Part shown: piece after piece, positions 16,692 through 24,464 of the stretch
How positions within the stretch are numbered: the first letter of the stretch is position 1
Layout: the number at the start of each line of letters is the position of its first letter
DNA from: Bhargavaea ullalensis
GTDB lineage: Bacteria; Bacillota; Bacilli; Bacillales_A; Planococcaceae
Assembly (NCBI RefSeq): GCF_040545425.1
Contig: NZ_JBEPLW010000015.1
Reading direction: 5' to 3' (one strand)
DNA: 64,000 nucleotides
The notes under the pieces: model-generated
The model's input: the letters and a program-made list of their open reading frames with translations, nothing else
Told to the model about the DNA's origin: nothing
Database searches by the model: none
Translations under genes and position numbers: made by a program

Positions 16692-17375
16692 TCACTCCAA
16701 AAGACCGATCAGATCGGTCAGCCTGCGGATCTCATAGGTCGGCTGAATTTCTGCCGGGTTTTCCTTGCCGCCCGGATTGAACCAGCATGTATCGATCCCG
16801 TAATTAATCCCGCCCTGGATATCGGAAGTCAAAGAATCCCCCACCATCAGAACCTTTGCTTTATCTGTGATCTGCAGCTTGGAGAACGCATAATCGAAAA
16901 TGCCCATTTCAGGTTTCTGGCATCCCGCTTCTTCGGAAGTGATGATGTGTTCAAATGTATTGCAGAGGGGCGAACCCCCGACCCTCGACTTCTGCACTTC
17001 ATTGAAGCCATTCGTAATGACGGCCATCCGGCAGCCGGCAAGATGCTCGCATAACTCCACGGCCCCCTCGACAAGAGAGGTTTCCTTGCCCAAATATCCA
17101 AGATATCGGGTGTTGAACAAGTCCGCTTCGATCTCCAGCTGTTGAGCAAGGAACAGCCTCCTGAATCTTTCCGTACCCAGTTCCGGCAATGAGGTAAGCC
17201 CCTGTTCGAGATCTCTCCACAGTTCTTTGCCGATCTCTTTGTAATGGGCTGCATAATCCGCAACGCCCGTCGGCAAGCCAAATTCATCAAATGCCAGTTG
17301 CAGCGCGCTTTTCTCCGACTTGCCGAAGTCAAACAGCGTATCATCTACATCAAATAAAATCATTTCGTATTTCAT
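16692..17375 (-). CDS. HAD-superfamily phosphatase, YjjG/YfnB type
   Basis: A 227-aa HAD subfamily IA hydrolase. Motif I is LFDVDDTLFDF (nucleophile and acid aspartates), motif II AVITNG, the lysine of motif III is in GCQKPEMGIFDYA, and motif IV is MVGDSLTSDIQGG. The set with AEIQPTYEIRRLTDL near the C-terminus is typical of YjjG-type nucleotidases that clean up non-canonical pyrimidine nucleotides. The start is ATG 17375 with GGAGG 5 nt upstream. It sits between cshA and ydbS, an insertion relative to the Bacillus subtilis order. Confidence 0.85.
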   Translation of the reverse strand: MKYEMILFDVDDTLFDFGKSEKSALQLAFDEFGLPTGVADYAAHYKEIGKELWRDLEQGLTSLPELGTERFRRLFLAQQLEIEADLFNTRYLGYLGKETSLVEGAVELCEHLAGCRMAVITNGFNEVQKSRVGGSPLCNTFEHIITSEEAGCQKPEMGIFDYAFSKLQITDKAKVLMVGDSLTSDIQGGINYGIDTCWFNPGGKENPAEIQPTYEIRRLTDLIGLLE

Positions 17376-17428
17376 GGCGGCCTCCATTTTCAAATGTCAC
17401 TCGTCCTAAGATATCATGAAGCATCCTC

Positions 17429-17468
17429 AAAAAAGAACCCGGAACGCCTCTTTGGCATTCCGGGTTCT
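17429..17468 (-). terminator. Rho-independent terminator after cshA
   Basis: On the minus strand the stem AGAACCCGGAA/TTCCGGGTTCT is followed by TTTTT. Very strong. Confidence 0.9.
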
Positions 17469-17481
17469 GCTTATTCATTTC

Positions 17482-18957
17482 TTATCGGTTGCGGGAACGG
17501 CTGCCGCCGCCGCTTGGGCGGCGTCCGTCGCGTCGGCGGTTGCTGTCGCGGTTGTAGCCGCCACCGCTGCGATTGCCGCCGCTGCGTCCTTTATAGTTGC
17601 CGCTTCGGCCGCCGCCGCGGTTGTTGCCGCCGCGGTACGGGAGCGGTTTTTCTTCGGTGATTTTCACCGGCGTGTCGTCCGGTTCGCGCGTTAGCGATTT
17701 GAGCGCTGCTGCGACGAGATCGACGGCTTCCATGTCCTGCAGCATGTCTTCTGCAAGGATGCGGTAGTCGTTGAGTTCGTTCTTCTCGACGAGTTCCTTG
17801 AGCTGGGTCACGGCAAGCTTCTGCTGGCCGGCGAGTGCTTCGTCCTCGGATGGCGGACGGAGCGGGGTCATCTTCTTCTTCGTCGTTTCCTCGACGATGC
17901 GGAGATAGCCCATTTCACGCGGTGTGACGAACGTGACGGCGATGCCGCTCTTGCCGGCGCGGCCCGTCCGGCCGATGCGGTGAACGTAGCTTTCCGGATC
18001 CTGCGGGATGTCGAAGTTGTAGACGTGTGTGACACCGGAGATGTCGAGTCCGCGTGCAGCCACGTCGGTTGCAACGAGAATGTCGATCTTGTTCTCCTTG
18101 AACTGGCGCAGGACGGACAGTCGCTTCGCCTGTGTCAGGTCGCCGTGGATGCCTTCCGCGAGGTAGCCGCGGAGGTTGAGCGCCTGGGCGACTTCATCGA
18201 CGCGGCGCTTTGTGCGGCCGAAGATGATGGCGAGTTCCGGGCGCTGGACGTTCAGGAGACGGGTCAGGATATCGAATTTCTCGCGTTCCTGGGATTTGAC
18301 GAAGTACTGGTCGATGTTCTCGACGGTCATTTCCTTCGCCTTGATGCGCACTTCCTGCGGGTCTTTCATGTAGTTGTCGGCGATGCGGCGGATCGGTCCC
18401 GGCATCGTCGCGGAGAACAGAAGCGTCTGACGTTCGGACGGGACATTCTCGAGGATGGAGTTGATGTCTTCGATGAAGCCCATGTTGAGCATTTCATCCG
18501 CCTCGTCAAGGACGAGCGTCTGGACGCCCTGGAGCTTCATTGTGCCGCGGTTGATGTGGTCGAGGATCCGGCCCGGTGTGCCGACGACAATCTGCGGACG
18601 GCTGCGGAGCGCACGGATCTGACGGCCGATTTCCTGTCCGCCGTAAACGGAAAGGATGCGGGCGCGCTTGCCGTAGCCGATTCGGTAGATCTCTTCGGAC
18701 ACCTGGATGGCGAGTTCACGTGTCGGTGCGATGATGAGGGCCTGGATGTCCGGATTGGACGTGTCGATCTTTTCGATGATCGGAACGCCGAAAGCGGTCG
18801 TCTTCCCCGTACCTGTCTGCGCCTGGCCGATGACGTCGCGGCCATCCTGTGCGAGAGGAATCGTTTCCTCCTGGATCGGTGTTGCTTCTTCAAAGCCCAT
18901 CCGCTCGAGTGAGAGCTGGGTTGTGTCGCTGATGTTCAGTTCGGAAAACTTTGTCAA
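17482..18957 (-). CDS. cshA: CshA DEAD-box RNA helicase
   Basis: A 491-aa helicase (YdbR homologue) with roles in RNA degradation, ribosome assembly and cold adaptation. Q motif FSELNIS...TPIQ (4-29), Walker A AQTGTGKT (46-53), DEAD (151-154), SAT (182-184), HRIGRTGRAG near 330. The C-terminal ~60 residues are Gly/Arg/Asn/Ser rich (RGG-like), an RNA-binding tail that may also contact the degradosome. The start is TTG 18957, with AAGGAG about 10 nt upstream. A strong promoter lies about 300 bp upstream, so the mRNA has a long leader with an attenuator-like hairpin. Confidence 0.95.
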   Translation of the reverse strand: MTKFSELNISDTTQLSLERMGFEEATPIQEETIPLAQDGRDVIGQAQTGTGKTTAFGVPIIEKIDTSNPDIQALIIAPTRELAIQVSEEIYRIGYGKRARILSVYGGQEIGRQIRALRSRPQIVVGTPGRILDHINRGTMKLQGVQTLVLDEADEMLNMGFIEDINSILENVPSERQTLLFSATMPGPIRRIADNYMKDPQEVRIKAKEMTVENIDQYFVKSQEREKFDILTRLLNVQRPELAIIFGRTKRRVDEVAQALNLRGYLAEGIHGDLTQAKRLSVLRQFKENKIDILVATDVAARGLDISGVTHVYNFDIPQDPESYVHRIGRTGRAGKSGIAVTFVTPREMGYLRIVEETTKKKMTPLRPPSEDEALAGQQKLAVTQLKELVEKNELNDYRILAEDMLQDMEAVDLVAAALKSLTREPDDTPVKITEEKPLPYRGGNNRGGGRSGNYKGRSGGNRSGGGYNRDSNRRRDGRRPSGGGSRSRNR

Positions 18958-19267
18958 ATTAGGTCAATCTCCTTATCCTTCATGTGATGATTGGATCCAT
19001 TTTTCAAATGAAGTCCGGCGATGCTGAGCCGTGATCGGAGGTTTGTCTGCCTGCAGACCGCCGCTCCGGGGCGGTCTGTCGCTAAAACGTCCGGTAGCTG
19101 CCGGGCGGTCCGACCGGAGAGGAGCACGCCCTTCAACCGAACCGTTTCAATGGGGCCCCGCCTGCCTGCCTCTCTGATCGAGAAGCGGCCGTACGGCGGG
19201 GCTTTTCAAAAAAAAGTACTCTTCATCAAACGCGAAGAGTTCCCGTCAAATGTATCCAACTCCGATG
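18958..19267 (-). promoter_or_regulatory. Long 5' leader of cshA with attenuator-like hairpin
   Basis: About 300 nt of leader separates the promoter from the cshA start, with no gene inside. Near its 5' end (19208-19240) a 7-bp stem ACTCTTC/GAAGAGT is followed by ACTTTTTTTT, an intrinsic terminator pattern downstream of the start site. Further hairpins are CAGACCGCC/GGCGGTCTG and GACCGCC-type GC-rich stems at about 19040-19130. Cold-shock helicase mRNAs often carry long regulatory leaders; the mechanism here is inference. Confidence 0.6.
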
Positions 19268-19296
19268 ATTATAGCACAGGAACGCCTTGGTTGCAA
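19268..19296 (-). promoter_or_regulatory. Sigma-A promoter of cshA
   Basis: On the minus strand TTGCAA (19291-19296) and TATAAT (19268-19273) are separated by 17 bp. It lies directly after murF and explains transcription of cshA apart from ddl-murF. Confidence 0.88.
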
Positions 19297-19329
19297 TGAA
19301 ACCGCGCGGGCCCGGACCCGCGGGGATCA

Positions 19330-20706
19330 TCACTGAATATGAAGCTGTTGGAGGATCCGCTCGAGCGCCATGCCGCGTGAGCCTTTCAGCAGAATGAGCG
19401 GGGCATGCGGCAGCCGCTCGGAAAGAGTCCGGCTGATCGGCGACAGGTCCGCTTCGCTCCAGACGAGCCGGCCTTCCGCGAAGCGCCCTTCCAGTTTCCT
19501 GTAAAGGGTCTCCATGCGCGGGCCGAACAAGCAAACGCCGTCGAAATCGGACGGATCCAGTTCGCCGGCAAGCTCTTCATGGGACGACTGTTCCAGTGAA
19601 CCGAGTTCGAGCATGTCGCCGAGGACGACCCATTTTTCTTTGCGGATGGCGGAACTGCGGACGAAGTCGAGTGCCGCCCGGACGGACGCCGGGGCTGCGT
19701 TGTAGGCGTCATTGATGAACAGCGAGCCGGACGGGCCTTCCACCGTCTGCATGCGCATGCCGGTGAGCGAGACATTCCGCAGAGCCGTGCGGATTTGTTC
19801 CGTTGACAGCCCTGCCTCCAACGCGATCAAGATCGCGGCCAGCGCATTTTTCGCCTGGTGGGCGCCAAGGACGGGGATTTCGAATTCCCCGTTGACCAAG
19901 CCGGATGTCCGGAACCGGCTGCCCGATTCGGAGGCCTCGACCGCTTCGAGTTGCAGTGCGCATTGCGGACTCCTGCCGAACGGGACGGCGGTGCCTGCCG
20001 GCAGCTTTTGTGCATGCGGTGTGAGAAGCGGCTCATCCCCGTCAAAGAACAGCTTGCCGCCCGGCTGCAGACCGTCCGTGATTTCGGACTTTGCCTTGGC
20101 GATTCCTTCCCGCGAGCCGAGATCCTGCAGGTGCGCTTCGCCGATGTTCGTGATGACGGCGTACGATGGACGGGCGAGCTCCGACAGGAAAGAGATTTCC
20201 CCGAAGCCGCTCATGCCCATCTCGAGCACCGCGAACTGCGTGTCTTCCTCAAGCGACAGGATCGTCAGCGGCAGGCCGAGTTCGTTGTTGAAGTTCCCCT
20301 CCGTTTTGCGAACGTTGAAATACGGGGACAGGACGCCCGCGACCAGGTCTTTCGTCGACGTTTTGCCGTTTGAGCCCGTGATGCCGATGAACACGGCGTC
20401 CAGTTCCTGCCGGTAGCTGCGGGCCATCTTCTGAAGCGCGAGTTCAGGATCGTTCACAAACAAAACCGGGCGGTCTTCCGGCGCGCCGGGCACGCCTTCC
20501 TGCCAAAGCATGGCCGCGGCTCCTTTTTCAAAAGCCTGGCCGGCGAACCGGTGGCCGTCCGCCTGCTCCCCCTTGAACGGGATGAACAGATCTCCCTCTT
20601 TTAGCGTGCGCGTGTCGATCGAAGCGCCGGTCACGTGGATGTTTTCCCAGCCGGGCCGGGATTCATTGCCGAGCCAGCCGGCGATTTGTTGAAGTGTCCG
20701 TTTCAT
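19330..20706 (-). CDS. murF: UDP-MurNAc-tripeptide--D-Ala-D-Ala ligase
   Basis: A 458-aa Mur ligase that adds D-Ala-D-Ala to the UDP-MurNAc-tripeptide in the cytoplasm. The ATP loop is GSNGKTSTKD near residue 110. NFNNELGLPLTIL, ITNIGEAHLQDLGSREGI and NDAYNAAPASVRAAL are conserved. It follows ddl by 12 bp, so the enzyme that makes the dipeptide and the one that uses it are co-transcribed. Confidence 0.95.
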   Translation of the reverse strand: MKRTLQQIAGWLGNESRPGWENIHVTGASIDTRTLKEGDLFIPFKGEQADGHRFAGQAFEKGAAAMLWQEGVPGAPEDRPVLFVNDPELALQKMARSYRQELDAVFIGITGSNGKTSTKDLVAGVLSPYFNVRKTEGNFNNELGLPLTILSLEEDTQFAVLEMGMSGFGEISFLSELARPSYAVITNIGEAHLQDLGSREGIAKAKSEITDGLQPGGKLFFDGDEPLLTPHAQKLPAGTAVPFGRSPQCALQLEAVEASESGSRFRTSGLVNGEFEIPVLGAHQAKNALAAILIALEAGLSTEQIRTALRNVSLTGMRMQTVEGPSGSLFINDAYNAAPASVRAALDFVRSSAIRKEKWVVLGDMLELGSLEQSSHEELAGELDPSDFDGVCLFGPRMETLYRKLEGRFAEGRLVWSEADLSPISRTLSERLPHAPLILLKGSRGMALERILQQLHIQ

Positions 20707-20718
20707 GAAAGTCTTCCC

Positions 20719-21798
20719 TCAATTTCTGTCTGTATTCAGCGCCTGTTTTTCTGCCCATCGTTCGAGCGCCAGGCGGATCAGTTCTTCGATGAGTTCCGGA
20801 TAAGTCATGCCGGTGTGCTGCCAGAGGAGCGGGAACATGCTCGTCGGCGTGAAGCCCGGCATCGTGTTCACTTCATTGATGAGCACTTCATTGTCCTTTG
20901 TGAGGAAGAAGTCCGCCCGGATGAGACCCGAACAGTCAAGTACCTTGAACGCGGCTTTCGCCATCCGCTCCATTTCTTTCACAATCGGTTCCGGCACTTC
21001 CGCCGGGATGGTGAGCACGGTGTTGCCGTCCTGGTATTTGGATTCATAGTCGTAGAATTCGGAAGCGGAACTGATTTCGCCGGCGACGGAGCAGGCCGGG
21101 TCCGCGTTGCCCAGCAGACCGAGTTCGATCTCGCGGGCATCGGCACCCTGTTCGATGATCACTTTTCGGTCGTAACGCAGGGCGTTTCCGATGGCGCGGA
21201 CGAGCGAAACCGGGTCCGTCGCCCTTGAAATCCCCACACTTGAACCGAGATTGGCGGGCTTGACGAACACCGGCCAGGTCAGGCGTGCCTGCGCCTTCGA
21301 CAGGATCACCTCACGGTCGGTGTCCCACTCGTTCTGAGTGAAATGGATGAACGGCACTTGATTGAGCCCGATCGATCCGAACAGCTGTTTCATGACGACC
21401 TTGTCCATCCCCGCCGCCGAAGCGAGGACGCCGTTGCCGACGTACGGAAGATCCAGCACCTCCAACAGGCCCTGGACCGTCCCGTCTTCCCCGTTCGGTC
21501 CGTGCAGCAGCGGGATGACGACCGGCTGCCCCGGTGCCTCCTCGGCCAATGCCCCGATGCCTTCCGTCAGACTTGCCGGGGCGGATGTCCCTTTCTCGCC
21601 GATCAAGAGATCTGTGACCTGTGCGGCCGGCCCGGTGAGCAGCGGGCCCGGGCGCCATTCCCCGGACGGTGTGATGAACACCGGCGTCACATCGTATTTG
21701 GAGAAGTCAAGGGCGTGCGTGACAGCGCGTGCCGTCGAAAGCGAAACTTCATGCTCCGCCGATTTGCCCCCGTATAGTAGAAAGATCCGATTTTTCAT
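20719..21798 (-). CDS. ddl: D-alanine--D-alanine ligase
   Basis: A 359-aa ATP-grasp ligase with LLYGGKSAEHEVSLSTA at the N-terminus, PVFVKPANLGSSVGI in the middle and IRADFFLTKDNEVLINEVNTMPGFT near the C-terminus. The start is ATG 21798, where GGAGG sits 7 nt upstream. The frame stays open for another 102 codons upstream, but that part runs through tandem array B and is not coding. Operon: ddl-murF. Confidence 0.95.
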   Translation of the reverse strand: MKNRIFLLYGGKSAEHEVSLSTARAVTHALDFSKYDVTPVFITPSGEWRPGPLLTGPAAQVTDLLIGEKGTSAPASLTEGIGALAEEAPGQPVVIPLLHGPNGEDGTVQGLLEVLDLPYVGNGVLASAAGMDKVVMKQLFGSIGLNQVPFIHFTQNEWDTDREVILSKAQARLTWPVFVKPANLGSSVGISRATDPVSLVRAIGNALRYDRKVIIEQGADAREIELGLLGNADPACSVAGEISSASEFYDYESKYQDGNTVLTIPAEVPEPIVKEMERMAKAAFKVLDCSGLIRADFFLTKDNEVLINEVNTMPGFTPTSMFPLLWQHTGMTYPELIEELIRLALERWAEKQALNTDRN

Positions 21799-21955
21799 GT
21801 GGAAACCTCCGTATCTTGGATACTTACAGTGTAGCATGAGCAGGCCGCACATGTGACGGGGCGGGCGCAATTTTTCGGTTGGAGGGCGGTCCGGGAAGCA
21901 AAGGGTTTCCGGATGAAGCGGGGAGCCGGATGATTGCACACCGGATGGCTCTCTG

Positions 21956-22063
21956 TCCGAGTCGAATGATTCCCTGTCCGAGTCGAACGATTCCTTGCCT
22001 GAGTCGAACGATTCTTCTCCTGAGTCGAACGATTCCCTGCCTGAGTCGAACGTTTCTGCCGTG
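21956..22063 (+). repeat. Intergenic tandem array B (21-bp pitch)
   Basis: Units begin with GAG at 21959, 21980, 22001, 22022 and 22043, with a decayed one at 22063. The shared core is GAGTCGAACGATTC followed by variable bases (CCTGTCC, CTTGCCT and similar). Pitch is exactly 21 bp. It lies between the divergent ddl and rodA genes. The rest of the 21799-22208 gap holds the ddl ribosome binding site, a TACACT -10-like hexamer for ddl and the rodA -10. Confidence 0.92.
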
Positions 22064-22155
22064 AGAACTGCAGAGCGTGCCGGGTGGAAACATTTCTCTT
22101 GCATTCTCGTCCAATAGTTTACGATGGAATGCGCGCAATCCGGCTCCTGATGCGC

Positions 22156-22161
22156 TATAAT
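22156..22161 (+). promoter_or_regulatory. Probable -10 element of rodA
   Basis: A consensus TATAAT lies 47 bp before the rodA ATG. No good -35 is visible at 16-18 bp, so the promoter may need an activator or be weak. Confidence 0.5.
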
Positions 22162-22208
22162 GGAGCGTATTGACTTAATCTATTCCAAGAAATTTCAGGT
22201 GATATCAC

Positions 22209-23393
22209 ATGAAGCTGAACAATCGGCCGTCGGACCGGTTTGACTGGACGCTTGCGTTCATCTTATTGCTGTTTTTGATCATCAGTTCCGTCGCCATCGC
22301 CTCCGCCCAGACGACCGGGCAATATAGCCATACGAATTTCGTGCCGGCACAGATCCGCTGGTACGTGGTCGGGGCCGCCATCATTGCGGTCATGATGTAC
22401 TTTGACCCGGAACAGTACAAAAAGGCCGCCTGGCTCATCTACGGTGCCGGCGTACTCTCGCTCTTCGTGCTGTTCATCCTGCCTGACAGCATGGCGCTCG
22501 TCGAACGGCGGAACAATGCGAAAAGCTGGTTCCACCTTCCGATTGGAGACATCCAGCCTGCGGAGTTCATGAAAACCTTCTACATCATCGGCGCGGCCCG
22601 CATGATCACCGTGCACAATGAAAACCATTTGATCCGGACCGTAAAAACTGACTTCCTGCTGTTGCTGAAACTCGCCGGCGTGATGGCCCTTCCGCTGTTT
22701 TTCATCTTCAAGCAGCCGGACCTCGGGACGTCGCTCGTGTTCCTCGCAATCACCGCCGCCCTGATTCTCGTGTCCGGCATCTCCTGGAAAATCGTCACGC
22801 CCCTGTTTGCCGGCGGTGCCGTCCTTGGCGGGCTCGTCATCTGGATGGCACTGTACATGCAGGAGTTTCTCGTCAAGACATTCGGGTTCCACCAGTATCA
22901 GTTCGCCCGGGTTTATTCCTGGCTGGATCCGTACACATACTCCACCGATGAAGGCCGCCACCTCATCACGTCCCTGAACGCCATCGGATCGGGACAGATC
23001 AGCGGCAAAGGATTCATGGGCCGGGAAGTCTATGTGCCGGAAGCCCATACCGACTTCATCTTCTCTGTCATCGCGGAGGACTGGGGCTTTATCGGTGCGA
23101 GCGTCGTCATCTCTCTTTACTTTGTCCTGATCTACCACCTGACGAAAATCACGCTCCAGCTGAAGGACCCGTTCAGCACTTATGTCCTGTCCGGGATTAT
23201 CGCCATGATCACCTTCCACGTGTTCCAGAACATCGGAATGACGATCCAGGTGCTCCCGATCACCGGCATCCCCCTCCCGCTCATCAGCTACGGAGGCAGC
23301 TCGATCATGGGCAACATGCTCGCCCTCGGTATCGTGTTCAGCATGAAATTCCACCACCGCACCTACATGTTCAGCACAGAAACGGATGACTAA
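22209..23393 (+). CDS. rodA: RodA/FtsW-type SEDS peptidoglycan polymerase
   Basis: A 394-aa SEDS-family protein with about ten membrane segments. SEDS proteins polymerise glycan strands from lipid II. Signature segments are FKQPDLGTSLVF (residues ~165-177), AHTDFIFSVIAEDWGFIG (~280-297) and GIPLPLISYGGSSI near 360. Length and sequence fit RodA better than FtsW, and a place next to ddl-murF fits a cell-wall role. The ribosome binding site is weak (CAGGTG). Confidence 0.9.
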   Translation: MKLNNRPSDRFDWTLAFILLLFLIISSVAIASAQTTGQYSHTNFVPAQIRWYVVGAAIIAVMMYFDPEQYKKAAWLIYGAGVLSLFVLFILPDSMALVERRNNAKSWFHLPIGDIQPAEFMKTFYIIGAARMITVHNENHLIRTVKTDFLLLLKLAGVMALPLFFIFKQPDLGTSLVFLAITAALILVSGISWKIVTPLFAGGAVLGGLVIWMALYMQEFLVKTFGFHQYQFARVYSWLDPYTYSTDEGRHLITSLNAIGSGQISGKGFMGREVYVPEAHTDFIFSVIAEDWGFIGASVVISLYFVLIYHLTKITLQLKDPFSTYVLSGIIAMITFHVFQNIGMTIQVLPITGIPLPLISYGGSSIMGNMLALGIVFSMKFHHRTYMFSTETDD

Positions 23394-23395
23394 AG

Positions 23396-23645
23396 GAAAA
23401 GCGGAGCGGGCCGGAAGATGAAGTCAGCCGGCGCATGGCTGACAGACCCGCTGATGCGGGCCTCCGAGCCCCTGCCGCCCGCAGCTGGACACAGAAAAGC
23501 GGAGGGCGGCGTTTTGCCCTGACAGGCATAAGCCGATCCGAAGAGCGAAGCCTGTTTCGTGGCGCGGATCGGTTTATGACCCCGAGAAGCAGCCGCCCGC
23601 AGCCGGACACAGAAAAGCGGAGGACGGCTGACTGACCCGCTTGCC
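23396..23645 (+). repeat. Three tandem copies of a hairpin-forming intergenic element
   Basis: Copies begin with GAAAAGCGGAG at about 23396, 23494 and 23612 and are joined by GGACACAGAAAAGCGG. Copy 2 (23494-23611) is the most complete: the inner arms CATAAGCCGATCCG and CGGATCGGTTTATG can pair, with an outer GGGCGGC/GCCGCCC pairing. Copy 1 has a different, shorter centre and copy 3 is only a 5' fragment. Elements with a GACAGGCATAAG...TTATGACCCCGAG layout are common between genes in Bacillaceae as far as I recall; I do not know a standard name. They lie right after the rodA stop. Confidence 0.75.
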
Positions 23646-23662
23646 CAAATCCCACTTTCACC

Positions 23663-23705
23663 AAAAAGCTCCCGCCCCTCGATTACCGAGGAGCGGGAGC
23701 TTTTT
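23663..23705. terminator. Bidirectional rho-independent terminator
   Basis: Stem AAAAAGCTCCCGC with complement GCGGGAGCTTTTT (inner CCTCG/CGAGG) has A/T runs on both sides. It serves rodA on the plus strand and the 46-aa gene on the minus strand. Confidence 0.9.
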
Positions 23706-23707
23706 GA

Positions 23708-23848
23708 TCAGGTCGTGCGCGGGTGGGGAACATTTGCGGGCGGGGCGAGGGCTTTGAGCAGCTCCAGGCGAGACTTCGTGATCGTGACCGGGATTCCGAG
23801 AGCGGAAATCCGCTCCGCGATTGTTTTGACGTCTTTCTCTTTGGCCAT
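23708..23848 (-). CDS. Small protein, 46 aa, function unknown
   Basis: The protein starts MAKEKDVKTIAERISALG and continues with ITKSRLELLKALAP; it is charged and helical with a proline-rich end. The start ATG has GAGGTGG 5 nt upstream, and the stop lies 3 bp before a strong terminator, so it looks like a real gene although short. A TGGTATGAT extended -10 lies about 110 bp upstream. I do not recognise a family. Confidence 0.6.
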   Translation of the reverse strand: MAKEKDVKTIAERISALGIPVTITKSRLELLKALAPPANVPHPRTT

Positions 23849-24033
23849 CCGTTCCACCTCATCCTTCCTGTAGATTCCGACGCAACATCCGGGGCAAGGT
23901 TGCCTGTTGTTCCATGATGCCGAACCTTATATATATGCCCTTTTATCATACCACCGGAGTCGGGGATCAAATCTTTCAATTTTGTTACAAAGGTTAACCG
24001 ACCGTAAAGTTTTTATTCACCGACTTATTGGAT

Positions 24034-24138
24034 GAGTGGAATCATATCGCCTGCGAGTGAGCGCGTAGACATCGCGAGTGGGATCATACGGCCATCGAGT
24101 GAGCGCATTCGAGTGCCGAGTGGAATCGCAGCTTTCCG
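24034..24138 (+). repeat. Intergenic tandem array C (21-bp pitch, alternating units)
   Basis: Units begin at 24034, 24055, 24076, 24097 and 24118, exactly 21 bp apart. Odd units start GAGTGGAATCATA or GAGTGGGATCATA (last one GAGTGGAATC), even units start GAGTGAGCGC. The pattern is therefore ABABA, a 42-bp higher-order repeat with strong decay outside the first 10-13 bases. Confidence 0.88.
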
Positions 24139-24396
24139 CACCTCTGTTTTTCTCCGCTTTCATTTCAAAAGCCGGTTTTCTGACTAATCAGAAGGAATCC
24201 GCGAGACGGGCGGGAGCACCGTTAATCGAAGGCCCCGCAGAGCGCAGCTCGAGAAGGCTGCTAATGTTGCTCAACGCCATCATTTTTAATCGCAGACGCT
24301 GAATTTCGCGTTGGCGTCGGCAACGCCCGCGGTAAGCGGGCGGATTTCTTCGTCTGAGGGAGTGGACCCAATGCTGTGGACAAAACCGGCTTTCCA

Positions 24397-24425
24397 TTGT
24401 GTCTCTCCCATCCGCAGAGTAGAAT
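24397..24425 (+). promoter_or_regulatory. Sigma-A promoter of the MFS gene at 24465
   Basis: TTGTGT (24397-24402) and TAGAAT (24420-24425) are separated by 17 bp, ending 39 bp before the ATG. Confidence 0.7.
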
Positions 24426-24464
24426 GGGGTCATCTGAATTGTTTTGGAAAGCAGGTCATCCCGA

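Larger units (their letters stand above)
23849..24464. other. 616-bp gene-poor interval
   Basis: It holds the upstream region of the 46-aa gene, tandem array C (24034-24138), about 250 bp with no recognisable gene or RNA (24139-24396), and the promoter of the MFS gene. The 24170-24330 part has short GC-rich hairpins (for example GCCCGC-GGTAA-GCGGGC) but no known RNA family is recognised. Confidence 0.5.

Noticed and set aside
21799..22104. N-terminal extension of Ddl with FDS-rich repeats
   Set aside because: The extension is array B plus promoter DNA; the real ATG at 21798 has GGAGG at the right distance and matches the family start.
23396..23645. Insertion sequence remnant
   Set aside because: No transposase-like frame or terminal repeats with target duplication; the structure is a non-coding hairpin element.
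24139..24396. Unannotated structured RNA upstream of the MFS gene
   Set aside because: Only short GC-rich hairpins; no recognisable RNA family, promoter or terminator that would define it.
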